Origin: Megascapheus bottae
Taxonomy: Eukaryota > Chordata > Mammalia > Rodentia > Geomyidae
Assembly (NCBI GenBank): GCA_024803745.1
Contig: JANJXV010000004.1
Coordinates: forward strand, 46,618,358-46,682,357
Length of the DNA: 64,000 nucleotides
Reading direction: 5' to 3'
Shown here: in pieces, positions 35,751 through 47,257 of the stretch
How positions within the stretch are numbered: position 1 is the first letter of the stretch
Layout of the letters: each line of letters starts with the position of its first letter
Program-made: the position numbers and the translations under genes
The notes under the pieces: model-generated
Database searches by the model: none
What the model was told of the DNA's origin: nothing
The model's input: the letters and a program-made list of their open reading frames with translations, nothing else

Positions 35751-37424
35751 AACAAAATTTACTGAAGTATCAATTTGCTTTGATGATGTGCCCTCTATGT
35801 TTTTATTCCCTTCTAATTCTCTTTTAATAATTCCTTGGTTTTCTCTCATTCACAAAGATTTTTTTTCCTTCTGGTATTCCACTCAGGTTCGTACTATACT
35901 AATATACAGTCTCCCCCATTATTAGTATATAGTCCCCTGTGATAGCTCAGGTTTCTACCACAATTACCATGGCAATAAGGTCCAATGTTTATATTTAGAT
36001 TGATACCCCTCCCAAATCCCTGAGCTCCTCCTGAAAACTTCTTTTATGAATTCCTTATCTCAGCAAATGACTTGTAACTTTATTCTCTTTACAGTTGATG
36101 AATTAAAACAATTTTCTCCAATATCAGCAGTGATACTTTAAATTTAGCCAGATTATCACTTGCTTAGATTATAACACATATTTTAAAATATATCATATTT
36201 TCCCACTCTTGTTTTTCTCTATCTTATTGCCTAAGCAGCAGACACAGTAATATCTTACTGAGACTTATGCCTCTATGTCATTTTTCCTGTTAAAAATCCT
36301 ATACAGGCTCTTAAAAATGAGAGCCAAATTGATAAAATTTCTAACACATTCCACAGCCCATTCTCCATACCTTCAGGCTCATCTCAAATAATGTCTACTC
36401 TGCTGTATAGTCTGCATTTTACTTCCTTTTATTCTTTAAATACTCAACCTGACTTTGTTTCTTTCTTCTTGGAAGACTGTTCCCTTCATTACCTCAATTT
36501 CTTAAGTTGACTCTTACCCATTAATTATAGTTTGCTTTCATTCTTCTTTGTCTAGGACGACTTAACCAACCACCAACCACCAATCCAAAGCAATAGCCAC
36601 AATAAAATGGATGCTTAGTAATCAGGTGTCCTTGTTGTTCCCATAGCAATACTTGTACAGTGAGTATTTTAAAAAATGTGATCCTATAATACATTATAAA
36701 ACATGGTTATTGTTTTAATGTAGCGATATATCATGAGCACGCTTTCATCTGAATGAATCCTCAAACCTCATTTTTCTAGGTCTCTGTAACATTTAATTTA
36801 ATTTCATCTCATTATGAAGACGTACGTAGTTATGTATGTGCTATTTTTTTTACTTCCATGAAGAACTGTAGCAATGCAGAGTTACCTAAAATGTTTTTGT
36901 TTTTTTAAATCTGAAATAAGCCTTACTTAATTTGGGAACTAAGGACTTTCTATTGTCTTATTCTGAATCTTTGAGACAAAATCAAATCAACTCCAAGACT
37001 GATTGCATAGGGGAGTGATTTTTTGGAGGGTAGATAAGGTATAATGATGATAACATATGCTGAAATTCACCATTTGAAGGCAAATAAAATACCTTTAACT
37101 ATACAAATTCCTGCATTTCAGGAGTTTATAATCTAATTGGAGTTGTTGTAAACATTTAAAATATTTAAAATTATAACTCAGCTTACCAGATTTAAAGATG
37201 TGGCAAAGAATTCAAAATGTTGATGAAAACTAGAGTATATCTGAAGTCCAGATATAAAGATTTAAAGAAAGATGGTAATACAGCCCACAGTTAGTGAACC
37301 TCACTCACTGTCTTCAAACACCTGAAATGGACTAAGGTTTTCTTAGCTTTAGGCAATTATTTTCTTCTCTGCTGTTTTTGCTGTTTGCTTAATCTCAGTG
37401 AAAATTTAAAGAATCATGACACAA
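35751..37424. other. unique AT-rich sequence
   Basis: No gene or repeat recognised. Confidence 0.4.
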
Positions 37425-37760
37425 AATGACTACACCAGAGTCTGTTTGGGTAGAAAATATGCTGTGAAACTTAAAAAAAATATAACAGAGGGGACGGGGG
37501 CAAAAACATTTATTTCTCTCTGAGAGAAATTTATTTCTTTCCATTTTTCTGGCTTAAGTCCAAGATTAGACATTACTGTCTGATGACAGCTGACTTCTGG
37601 GTTCACAAATGATGCCTTCTTGGTTGTCCTTGAATAAGGGAAGAGAAAAATGCTATTTTGTGCTTCTCTGTAAGAGCATGAATCCCCTTAATGAGGTCTC
37701 CACTCTCACTTTTCCAAGACCCCTGGGTTGGGATTTCAGCCTGCAAATTTTGAGGTAATG
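37425..37760 (+). repeat. degenerate mammal-wide LTR-like fragment
   Basis: The order 'aaatttatttctttcc', 'taagtccaagattagac', 'cacaaatgatgccttcttgg', 'atgaatccccttaatgagg', 'gttgggatttcagcctgcaa' follows that of a common mammalian MaLR/ERVL-type LTR. Non-coding solo fragment. The exact subfamily is not resolved. Confidence 0.5.
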
Positions 37761-39870
37761 CAAATACCCCAACTATACCAGAAAATTTGCTTGTTTGTCA
37801 CATTATGGTTATGTCATTGCAACACATTAGATTAGCAAATTTAATCTATATATCTGTCTTGCAAACATGTTAAATTAGTATATATTAGAAAGGATTCAAT
37901 AAATGACTCATAAAAACCTAATTTTCATAGTTCACTTCTATTTGATCAATTCTGATCAAAGAGGAGGCAATATTTAAGTAAAAATATATCATTAGTTGAA
38001 AGTATTACAAACAGGAATAGTCTCCTAAATTGCAATCAGTAATACAGATGAGATTATTTTGGTAAAGTAGAAATTGGGTTTGAAAACTTTCCAAGTTAAA
38101 AATAACATATAAAACAAGTTATAAGAATATTCTATTCAGTCAGATTCCATTAGGAATTACACCTTTCTGTGTAGCTTTATGAATGTTTTGCTTTGAGTTC
38201 TATAAAGAACTCACATAAGAAAACATATACATAGTAATCTAAATGTTTTAGTTAAGTCATCTAGTTTAACCTATTATATTAAGTAAAATTTCAGATAATT
38301 GATAGTCTCTGAAGACTTCATTTTGTACCATACTAACCTGATTTCTTCAGAAATGCTGTTCTTTTTCAGTCTTCCAGGCTATCTGCTCTAACTTCCATAC
38401 AGGAATTTATTAGTCAGAAAAAATATTCTAAATTAAATGTCTTTAATTAAGTGTCCTCCCTGTTTATATGAAGAGAAAGCCTCTGGACAGATACTGAGGC
38501 TCTCTTCTGCCAAATGAGAAAATAATGACTTTGTTCTGAAAGCCAGACTTACAGGTAAGCTGTAAGACATATGTCTTAAGAGTTAATTGTCAAGAGAATG
38601 CAAGAATACAGTTGGTGGCCAACAAGTCTACCCATTTAGCTATTAGGTCAGCACATTCCAGCCTTTAGAAAAGTGCAAGTGGGCTGAGAGGATGTCATGC
38701 ACCACTGCTTGAGCCTGGGAGAAGGCAAGACGGTTCTTTTCAAGTGTGTGCTGCAAGCCTGAAGGAAGAACTGCAACGTCCTTGGAGCCGTCCAAGGAGA
38801 GGCAAGCCTGGCTGAATAATCAGTGTGCAGAAACCCAAAACCCTGCAACTTAGCAGGCAAAGGGACATGAAGGCTACACTTACTGTGATGATGCAAATCA
38901 AGGGCAAAATGGTACAAATTCCTGTCTCCCAGAAGGTGTAATTAGGGAGTGAAGGTAGGAAAACAGCGATCTGCAGAAATGCATAGTAGATACTTATGCA
39001 GACTACCTGAGGGTTGGGTTAACAGTTAAAAGATATTGATGAGTCCCACTTCTTGCCTCCATTTTATATAAAAGTTTGACTGAATTCCAGTTGCTAAATA
39101 CTGATAGCAGATCACAAAAGAGATACAGTGAGCTTTTAATGCAGAAGCCATGCACGCAAAGCACTTAAAACATTTGAGCCAAAGGAAAACGAGGCCAAAT
39201 ATGCAAAACATACCTATGATAATCAATCTAAAGTTATGCACATAATATCTCAGTCTGCATCATGTGAACTATTTGACATTCTAGCAATAGGAAACTCCAC
39301 GTTCTTTCTAAATGCTTTGGTTTGATCATGCAAAAATATACATGATTCCCATTCCACTCCCATTTAAATGATATTTATGTTCTATGTCATTTATAAACTG
39401 GCATAACAATGTACACATGTCGAGCAGTTGTCATGGTATTTTTGTCCTTAACGTTCGAAATTACGCATGTAGCTCTAGGAAAGGGTCAGCCTAGTACTTT
39501 GCTTTGCTAGGATATCAGTATCTGAGACCTACACAGTATTTTTCTCTCTATGACAAAGGCAGAGAACATTTCGGGTGTTTTATGAGTCTGCATTAGCCAA
39601 TAAAACTCTTAATTTAGCTAGTGTTGCTGGTGTGATGGTCTTTTCTTGATACCCCATGTGTTGCCTTCACTTTCTTCATGTTAGGTGATGTTTTCCCTCT
39701 TTATATACTTGGCTAATTAAAATAACAAATCTTCACAGCCGTCTTTTTGGGATTCCTTCTTATCACTCTAAGCTAATTAAACTGGAAGAAAAATAAAGCA
39801 CTTGCTGCATCTGAGTAGCAAATCTTCAAGCATCAACTATATTTAGTATCGTTTATAAAATAAAAATATT
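37761..39870. other. unique sequence, partly with conserved-element character
   Basis: No gene or mobile element recognised. 38640-39800 is repeat-free with scattered CpGs ('taacgttcgaaattacgcat' near 39450) and two 'gctaattaaa' homeodomain-type strings (near 39713 and 39772). It may contain regulatory elements, but none can be demonstrated here. The minus frames at 38648-38917 and 39026-39241 have no motif. Confidence 0.35.
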
Positions 39871-39885
39871 TTACCTCGGACAGCT

Positions 39886-40124
39886 CTCTTCATCCTGGGT
39901 AAACCATTGCTCCTGAGGATCCTTAATCTTTTGCCTCTTTTCATGTAGAGAAAAATTCCATGCCAGTGTTCCCAAGTGGACAGGAATGGATGAGCATGTA
40001 TTGTGTAGAACTCGCACAGAATGGAATAGACCCCCATTGCAAAGTCTACACCCTTCAGAGCTGATGTAGTTAAGAAGCAATGGAATACCAAGTGGCCTAT
40101 AGGAAAGTTTCTTGAAAAGGCCAA
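39886..40124 (-). other. exon-like open segment, unconfirmed
   Basis: The minus strand is open in two frames over about 240 bp. It is bounded by splice-like signals: an acceptor-like 'tataaatttcccag' upstream (about 40132-40145) and a donor-like GTAAAA at about 39877-39882. One frame reads from LGVGLFKKLSYRPLGIPLL to WFTQDEESCPR. I do not recognise the protein. It could be a real exon, a pseudo-exon or part of a non-coding transcript. Confidence 0.15.
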
Positions 40125-40709
40125 CTCCCAGCCTGGGAAATTTATAGGCAGTCAGGAAACCTCATAAAAGTGAATCCCTATTGTCTGATGGAAGTCTCAA
40201 TCTCATATTTCTGTTGGGTAGAAATTATACGATGGTCAAGAGTTGTATACATTTTCATTTGCTTGGAGTATTTTATTTTATTGTCAGGGTAATGTATACA
40301 GGGATGACAGTTACTTTCATCAGATAGTGGGTATAATACTTCTTGAACATTGATACTCTTTCCCTCCCCAAATACCCTCCATATTATCTCAACTTACCCC
40401 TTCTCTTCCCTATTTCAAATAAACAAATAAACATATATACCAAAGACAGATACCATAGCAACAGGAGATAAACTATAAGGGGAAAAAAGATAAAAAGTAA
40501 CTTCACATAGTACATTAAGAACAAAAAAATCACAAAGATGAACCTCTTGTTTCATATCCTGGAGTTGATTTCTCTTAGCCTCATCCTATATGGTCATATA
40601 AACATAGCTTTTGAGCTATGTAATTCTCTGCTAGGAGAATCTAGAAGTGCACTAATTATTACAAATGAGGGAAATCATGGAGCATATGTTTCTTTGGGTC
40701 TGTCTTACT

Positions 40710-41270
40710 TCACTTAATATGATTTATTCTGTCTTTCCATTTCCTTAAGAATGGGGAAATGTCATTCTTTCTGATGGTAGAATAGAATTCCATTGTGCAT
40801 AAGTACCATATCTTCTTGATCAATTCATCTACTGAGGGGCATCTGGGTTGGTGCCATATCTTTACTGTGGTAAATAGTACTGCAGTGCACATTGTTGTGC
40901 TAGTAGCTTTAGTATGTCCTTGTTTCTGGACATTTGGGTAAATGCTCAGGAGTTGGATTGCTGGGTCATAGAGAAGCTCTATGTTTAGTCTTTTGAGGAA
41001 CTGCCATACTGTTTTCCATAGTGGTTGAATAAGTTTACATTCCCACCAACAGTGTAGTAGCATTTTTTTCTGGCCACATCCCCTCCAACATCTGTTGTTA
41101 GTAGATTTCTTGATCCTGGCCATTCTAACTGGAGTGAGGTGGAGTCTCAGAGTTGTTTTGATTTGCATTTCTTTTATGGCCAGAGGCGTCGAGCATTTCT
41201 TCATGTATGTATAGGCCATTTTATTTTCTCTTCAGAGAAGTCTCTCTTTAAGTCTTTAGCCCACCTTTTA
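40710..41270 (-). pseudogene. L1 ORF2 C-terminal remnant
   Basis: A 169-residue open stretch (40710-41219) of the L1 reverse transcriptase protein, downstream of the catalytic domain. It contains the C-terminal cysteine motif in full (CWRGCG....LLHCWWEC: spacing C-x3-C-x7-H-x4-C), then the LNIELLYDPAIQLLSIYPN and NDISPFLRKWK blocks typical of the ORF2 end. The endonuclease and reverse transcriptase domains are absent because the copy is 5'-truncated and interrupted, so it cannot encode a working protein. The conserved cysteine motif indicates a fairly young copy compared with the ancient L1s at 3.3 and 30.6 kb. Confidence 0.92.
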
Positions 41271-41315
41271 ATGAGATGGTAGCCCATTCCATTAGGGTGC
41301 CCACCTTTTCTTTGT

Positions 41316-41500
41316 TTGCCAGTCCTGGGCTTGAACTCAGGGCCTGAGCACTGTTCTTGGACTTTCTCAAGGCTAGAGCTCTACCACTTGAGCCTCAGCA
41401 CCACTCCTGGCCTTTTTCTGTGTATATGGTACTGAGGAATCAAACTTAGGTCTTCGTGCATGCTAGGCAAGCACTTTACCAGTAGGCCAAACTCCCGGCC
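41316..41500 (-). mobile_element. IDL-Geo-like dimeric SINE nested in L1
   Basis: Full antisense copy from 'ttgccagtcctgggcttgaa' to 'taggccaaactcccggcc'. Imperfect flanking duplication: 'tgcccaccttttc' before 41311 and 'tgcccacttttat' from 41502. Confidence 0.93.
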
Positions 41501-41510
41501 ATGCCCACTT

Positions 41511-42229
41511 TTATTTATTTGTTTATTTATTTATTGTGTTTTAAATTATATGTTTATTATCTTTAAGCAGTTGCACAAAGAAGATGCGATTCAACACTCG
41601 TGTTTTTTGAGATAGGTCTCCTTTCTTTGGCTTGGGACCGCTTGAAATGCATTCCCCATGAGAGGTGGAGTGACAGGTATGAACTCCTTCCTCCAGCTTC
41701 CTCTGTTGAATGGAGTCTTGTAAATTTTTATTTGCCTGGGCTGGAAAGATGACCCTCTCATGTCAGCCTCCCACATAGCAGGGATGAGGAGTGTGTCTGT
41801 GAAGGGGAAGAGTACCTTACAAACTTCATATATGGGATGGCTCAAATTTGGGGAGATCTTCCTGATCTCCCAAGTAGCTCATATATTCCCAGGGTATGCC
41901 ATGGACGTCCAGCTTGGCGCAGACATTCTTGAACACAGGGCTATTCAGACCAACAGGTGGGACTTCCCTAAGAAGAGGTCTACCTAAGAATGACTATTTC
42001 TTTCAGACATACTCGTGAAGTCCTCTTGAAATGACAGCAAAACTATTCGTCCTTGGGCAGAGCAGAATAAGACAGAGCAGTTGACACTGAAGCTTGATAA
42101 GGATTAAGGCAGCAGGGTAGAAAAGATATCTCTGTGGAATGTTAAAATGCTCTCTGGAGATTGTTGGTCAGATTTGGGAATGAACAACATAAAGAAGAGC
42201 TCATCCTGTAAGTTAGCCAAGATAGAGCC
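41511..42229 (-). mobile_element. unclassified 0.7-kb retroposon ending in tail X
   Basis: Inserted inside the L1. Read on the minus strand, it ends with the tail-X block (tgttgaatcgcatc, then ttctttgtgcaactgcttaaagataata) and an A/T-rich (AAAT)n tail at 41511-41535. About 600 bp of upstream body match nothing I recognise. An 84-residue minus frame (41591-41845) lies within it but lacks any known domain. 'gccatgcccac/t' occurs at both edges (about 41499 and 42228), consistent with a target duplication. Confidence 0.5.
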
Positions 42230-42377
42230 ATGCCCATCTTTTAATGGTGTTGGGTTTTTTTTGTGGATTTGTTTTTGAGGGATTCAATTTTCTGAGTTGT
42301 AGGTGTATTTTAGATATGAAGCCTTTGTCTATTGTATGGCTGCTGAAAGCTTATACTCTATGAGCTTTTTATTTAAC

Positions 42378-42571
42378 TTTTTTTTTTTTGCCAGTCCTGG
42401 GCTTGAGCTCAGGGTCTGAGCACTGTCCTTGGACTTTCTCAAGGCTAGAGCTCTACCACTTGAGCCTCAGCACCACTTCTGGCTTTTTTCTATCTATGTG
42501 GTACTGAGGAATTAACCCGGGTCTTTGTGCATGCTAGGCAAGCACTCTACCACTAGGCCAAACTCCCAGCC
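42378..42571 (-). mobile_element. IDL-Geo-like dimeric SINE with TSD
   Basis: Full antisense copy, close to the inferred consensus. Flanked by ttatttaactt at 42369-42379 and 42572-42582 (the first overlaps the T-run), inside the antisense L1. Confidence 0.95.
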
Positions 42572-42727
42572 TTATTTAACTTATTTATGACCTTTGCCTG
42601 GAGTTTTTAAGGGTAGTCTGAAATGACTTCTGAATTTCCCTTGGAACCATTTAATACTGTGATTATCAGCTACTTTGAGAATGTTACCCTTTCTAGAATC
42701 TAAAATTATAATTTTTTATTTGGTTAC

Positions 42728-42962
42728 TGTTTTAGTCAGTTGTGGGGCTTGAACTGTGGGCCTGGGTGTTATCTCTGAGCTTTTCAGCTCAAGGTCCTAC
42801 CCCTTGAGCCATAGGGGAAGTCAGCCCCACTTCCCATTTTCTAGTGGTTAATTGGAGACAAGAGTCTCAAGGTCTTTAGTACCGGGATGACTTTGAACTG
42901 TGATTCTCAGATCTCAGCCTCCTGAATAGGTAGGATCACAGTCATGAGCCACCTCACCTGGC
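42728..42962 (-). mobile_element. B1-like/ID dimeric SINE
   Basis: Antisense right half 'ttgtggggcttgaactgtgg' and 'cccttgagccatag', linker 'ggttaattggagacaagag', then antisense B1-like half 'gatctcagcctcctgaatag', ending 'gagccacctcacctggc'. Confidence 0.9.
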
Positions 42963-43196
42963 TCTGAAATTAAACTTTAATGTCAAGGAATTTGAATGCA
43001 GAAATGAAGTGAATTTTAATATTATATATACTATTGTTTTATTTTATTTGAACTATACACAGCAATTGAACTGAATTTAATTTACACTATATTTTCCCAT
43101 AGAAAGCTGTCTTCTGAATGAGTCTTATTTGACTAAATTTAAAGTAATCAAATATTTGATTATTTTTATTCTGGTGTTTTTTGTTATTGTTTTGTT

Positions 43197-43447
43197 TTGA
43201 TTTTTTTTGTTTTGTCTTTGCCTGTACTGTGCCTTGAACTCAGGTTCTGAGTGCTATCTTTTAGCTCTTTTGATTAAGGCTGGTGTTCTAGTTCTCTTCC
43301 ACTTGAGCCATAGCTTCACTTTTGGCCTTTTGGCAATTAATTGAGATAAGAGTTTCATGGACTTTCCTGCATAGCACAACTTCAAACCACAATCCTCAGG
43401 ATTCAGCCTTCTGAGTAGCTAGGATCACAGGTATGAGTTGCTACTAG
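43197..43447 (-). mobile_element. B1-like/ID dimeric SINE, diverged
   Basis: Antisense right half after a T-rich head ('gccttgaactcaggttctga', 'cacttgagccatagctt'), linker 'aattaattgagataagag', then antisense B1-like half 'tgagtagctaggatcacagg'. Confidence 0.87.
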
Positions 43448-43789
43448 CACATAATTAAATTTATTTTTTTAGAAAATATATATTTCTATGTATGTATGTG
43501 ATGTGTACTCATACACACATACCATATATATGTTTAAGCATGTGCTGATTATCACCATTTTGATTGACAGTGTATGTGATGTCCTGTAAGATTATAATAG
43601 AGCTGAAAATCCTTATCATTGTAACAAAGCACAGTGCCTTGTGTTTTTTGATGATGCTGATGTAAAAATCTCCTGCATGAAAGCATAGCATGTACATGAA
43701 AGCATAGCACAGAATATATGACAATACATGGCTATGCTTTTTTACTTATGATGCTATTTTTGTCATTACTTAAAAAGATACCATCCTAG

Positions 43790-43880
43790 GGTATCAATGT
43801 ATGTGAAATATTGCACCTTCTATCTGGTGAATATAATATAACCTTTCTATTAATTACAATTAAAATATATGGAAAAATGT
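43790..43880 (+). mobile_element. very short L1 3'-end insertion
   Basis: About 90 bp of L1 3' UTR end: 'gggtatcaatgtatgtgaaa', 'gcaccttctatctggtgaat', 'ttaattacaattaaaatata'. Possible imperfect duplication around 'accatccta' (43778-43786) and 'gcatccta' (43901-43908). Confidence 0.88.
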
Positions 43881-44052
43881 ACCATACTTATTTAAAAAAG
43901 CATCCTATAAAAACATACCATATTTCTATAACAGCAGCTTGATACAATGTTCCATTTTGTTCCAGTTTCCTGAGTCTTGATTGAAACATTTCCTCTTATT
44001 GTTGATTGAACTTCATTTTCTTTATTCAGCATGCCCCTCAGAAAGTACCACA

Positions 44053-44165
44053 TCAATATATATAAATCTATAAATATATATGAACATAAACTCATAAATA
44101 AACATATATATATGTGTGTATAAGTATGTATATACACATATAGGTATATATGTGTGTGTTTTTAT
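44053..44165. repeat. TA/TG-rich simple repeat
   Basis: About 110 bp of imperfect (TATA)/(TGTA) repeat. Confidence 0.88.
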
Positions 44166-44182
44166 ACATGCACATACAAAGA

Positions 44183-44440
44183 GAATTAATTGGGGCATGA
44201 GGGCAGAGCCCGTGCCCTTATAAAAGAGACCTCAGAGATCAGTCTTATGCCTTCAACTATGTCAGGGTACAGTGAGGAGGTAGCATACTAAGAGCAAGAT
44301 AGTAAACCTTCATCGTACATCTATTATGCCTGGAGCTTCATTTCAGACTTAGTAGCTTTCAAAGCTGTGCAAAGTATATTTCTGTAGCTTGTAATTAGTT
44401 TGTGACATTTTATAATAGCAACAGGAACAAACTAATATAG
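44183..44440 (-). repeat. degenerate MaLR/ERVL-type LTR-like fragment
   Basis: The + strand contains 'cccttataaaagagacctca', a decayed 'gtcagggtacagtgaggagg', 'tatttctgtagcttgtaa' and 'aacaggaacaaactaatata'. This follows the reverse complement of the same LTR type seen at 37.4 kb. Strongly decayed. Confidence 0.5.
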
Positions 44441-45560
44441 TAACAGATGTGATGCTGGCTAGTTGCTACTAATGTCACAAGACAAAGGGCAGAGGAAAGA
44501 CAGCAGCTCCAGTGCTACACATATGACCTGGAAGTTTCTTTATGTGCTCTGAAGATGCTCCCATTTCTTTCACTGGTTCAGAACAAACATTTCCAAAAAG
44601 CAGTCTCAGAATTTTATCCTAGTTTGGTTTCATGTAATCCCAAACTCTACATCTGATGCCAAAGTGTACTTAATGTTAAAGTGAAGACATGGATGGAAAT
44701 AAAAATAGGAGTGTAGTTTAACTGTGAATGTCTGAGTCTTCTTTGCTTGTGGAAGTTGCTCTTCCATCTCTAACAGAAGTGGCCTCTTTAACACCAGCTA
44801 CTTCTCCATCACAGTGACACTGTCCTTATTAACCATATCTCAAGGAATTAACCTTGGAGTGCCTGAGAAAAACCATGATAAGATCACTTTCATGACATGT
44901 ACTTCCATCACCTTCTTTTTCTTATAAACCAATTAATAGACTCAGGTCTAGGGCTTCCATAGAGAGTAGTACAACGTTTGGCTGATGAAGACATTTTCAG
45001 TCCTTTGCTATAAATTTCCTTTCCCATATACATTGCTTCTGTCATAGCTATCATCTACAAAATGTCTTATTAAACATCACATTGTTCCATTCAATATTCT
45101 TATACTCAAGGAACTTATTTCCTTGGACTCATTTTCATGGGATTCACTGGTATAATGTTTCCCAGTGCGGTGCTGATTTGGGGGAAGATAGGGTGGTCAT
45201 TCACAGTCTCTATGATACTCCCAGTACCATGATAGGACAGGTTTTCTGGAAGTCCATATAGTCTCTGAATCAGTATCGAATATTTGTTGCTAGCTCTTTA
45301 AACAGCCAGAATTTATGAGTTTGGTAATGACACCATTTTGACCTTCAGTGATACTTACTAGCAAATGGTTTGCTGCCTGTATCTTTTAGCTTATATTTGG
45401 TTGCCCTAGAATCTTAGTTCAAAAAGAAAAGTGCTTCCACAAAACAAATATGCCATTGACCTGAAGGTAGGAAAGATGTCTGGTCACTTTGGACATAAGC
45501 TAATGGGAAAAGAAGATAGTTGTTATGCTGGTTTGCATGACTGATGGTGACTATTGAAGG
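44441..45560. other. unclassified sequence next to the LTR-like fragment
   Basis: No gene. Position and texture would fit decayed internal sequence of an old antisense retroviral-type element, but I saw no protein motif to support that. It may simply be unique DNA. Confidence 0.25.
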
Positions 45561-45574
45561 AAAATTCAGCTGCT

Positions 45575-46790
45575 CGCAGGAGGAATTTCAATACCAAACT
45601 TTAGACTCTATTACAGAACTATTGTGGTATTGGCACAAGAACAGGCCTGAAGACCAGTGGAATAGAACTGAGGACCCAGATATTAAACCACAGACCTATG
45701 GTCACCTAATCTTTGATAAGGGAGCCAAAAAAATTGAATGGAAGAAAGACAGCTTCTTCAACAAATGGTGCTAGCAGAACTGGTTAAGCACCTGCAGAAA
45801 ACTAAAGTTGGATCCTTCTTTGTCACCCTGCACAAGGATTAACTCCAAATGGACCAAAGACCTTGAGGTAAAAGCCGACATGCAGAAAACTTTACAAGAA
45901 GGAATAGGAGAAACACTAGGCCTCCTTGGCACAGGTTGAAACTTTCTCAATATGGACCAAGAAACACAACAAATCAGAGAAAGGCTGGATAAGTGGGACT
46001 GCATTAAACTGCAGAGCTTCTGTATGGCAAAGGACATAGCTAGTAAATTAATTAGGAAGCCTACAGAATGGGAGAAGATCTTCACTAACCATACAACGGA
46101 CAAATGCCTCATATCTAAAATATATCAACAACTCAAAAAATTGAATCACTCCAAAACTAACCTCCAAAGAACCAACCATCCCATCAAAAGATGGGCCAAC
46201 GATTTAAAGAGAATCTTTTCTGAAGAAGAAACAAAAATGGCTTATAGCCACATGAAGAAATGCTCGACATCTCTGGTCATAAAAAAAATGCAAATCAAAA
46301 CAACTCTAAGATTCCACCTCACTCCAGCTAGAATGGCCAGGATCAAGAAAACTAATAACAACAGATGCTGGAGGGGATGTGGCCAGGAGGGATCACTACT
46401 ACACTGTTGGTGGGAGTATAAATTTGTTCAACCACTATGGAAAGCAGTATGTCAGTTCCTCAAAAGACTAAACATAGAGCTCCCCTATGACCCAGCAATT
46501 CCACTACTAGGCATTTACCCAATTGTCCAGAAACAAGGACATACTAAATCCACTAGCACAATGATGTTCATTACAGCACTATTTACCATAGCAAAGATAT
46601 GGAACTAACCCAGATGTCCCTCAGTTGATGAGTGGATCAACAAGATATGGTATTTATACACAATGGAATTGTATGCTGCTGTCAGAAAGAAGACATCGCC
46701 CCATTTGTAAGGAAATGGATAGAGTTAGAAACAAACCATATTAAGTGAAGTTAACCAGACTCAAAGGAACATAGGCCCAATAGTCTCCCT
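45575..46790 (+). pseudogene. L1 ORF2 C-terminal remnant, frameshifted
   Basis: Codes for the region after the reverse transcriptase core. A first open block (to the stop at 45772) has [19 protein letters not shown] and KKDSFFNKW. The frame is then lost and reopens at 45952-46608 with IRERLDKWDCIKLQSF, the CWRGCGQEGSLLHCWWEY cysteine region and LPYDPAIPLLGIYP. The last cysteine of the C-x3-C-x7-H-x4-C motif is replaced by tyrosine. A stop at 46606 interrupts the block that continues to KNDISPF-like sequence further on. Endonuclease and catalytic domains are missing, so it is dead. Confidence 0.95.
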
Positions 46791-47243
46791 CATTTGTCAT
46801 AATCAGTAGAAACCGTGGGCTCTCCTAGCAGAGATTTATACTAGAACAAAATCTAGAGACATAAGGCCAAATAGTATGACACTAAATGTAAGGACCTCCA
46901 GGATAAGGAAACAAAGCCATATAATGAGTGATTGTTATCTTTAATATACTGTTATCTCTCATCTCTTTTGCTGTCCCTTGGTTATCCCATATTGTTACAA
47001 TATTTTACCTTGTTATCTGATATATTTTTTATATATATATATATTTTATATGTGCTTAATTGGTTACTTGAATTTGGATAGGGAAGGGGGAAATCAAGAT
47101 GAGCGGGGGGAGTGTGGTAGGGAAATTGGGACCATGTCATGAGAAAGGGTATCAATGTTGTGCAGTTATGCACCTTCTGTCTGGTGAATATAATGTAACC
47201 CTTCTATTAATCACAATTAAAAATGGAAAAAAAATCTGAACAA
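45575..47243 (+). mobile_element. 5'-truncated L1 (1.67 kb) with TSD
   Basis: The longest sense L1 here: ORF2 C-terminal third (45575 to about 46790), then 3' UTR ending 'ttaatcacaattaaaaatgg' and an A-run. It is flanked by a perfect 14-bp duplication, aaaattcagctgct, at 45561-45574 and 47244-47257. Confidence 0.96.
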
Positions 47244-47257
47244 AAAATTCAGCTGCT

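Larger units (their letters stand above)
40262..42650 (-). mobile_element. L1, antisense, 5'-truncated and broken by nested insertions
   Basis: The antisense L1 starts with 3' UTR (40262-40640) and continues through ORF2. It is interrupted by an IDL-Geo SINE (41316-41500) and a 0.7-kb retroposon (41511-42229). It resumes at 42230-42368 ('gattcaattttctgagttgt'), is interrupted again by a SINE (42378-42571) and fades out near 42650. 41250-41310 contains a short repeated L1 segment, so the central junctions are complex. Confidence 0.85.

Noticed and set aside
37512..37530. Near-perfect inverted repeat (atttctctc t gagagaaat)
   Set aside because: A 9-bp hairpin inside an LTR-like fragment, with no context suggesting a functional structure. 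Such palindromes are expected by chance in 64 kb.
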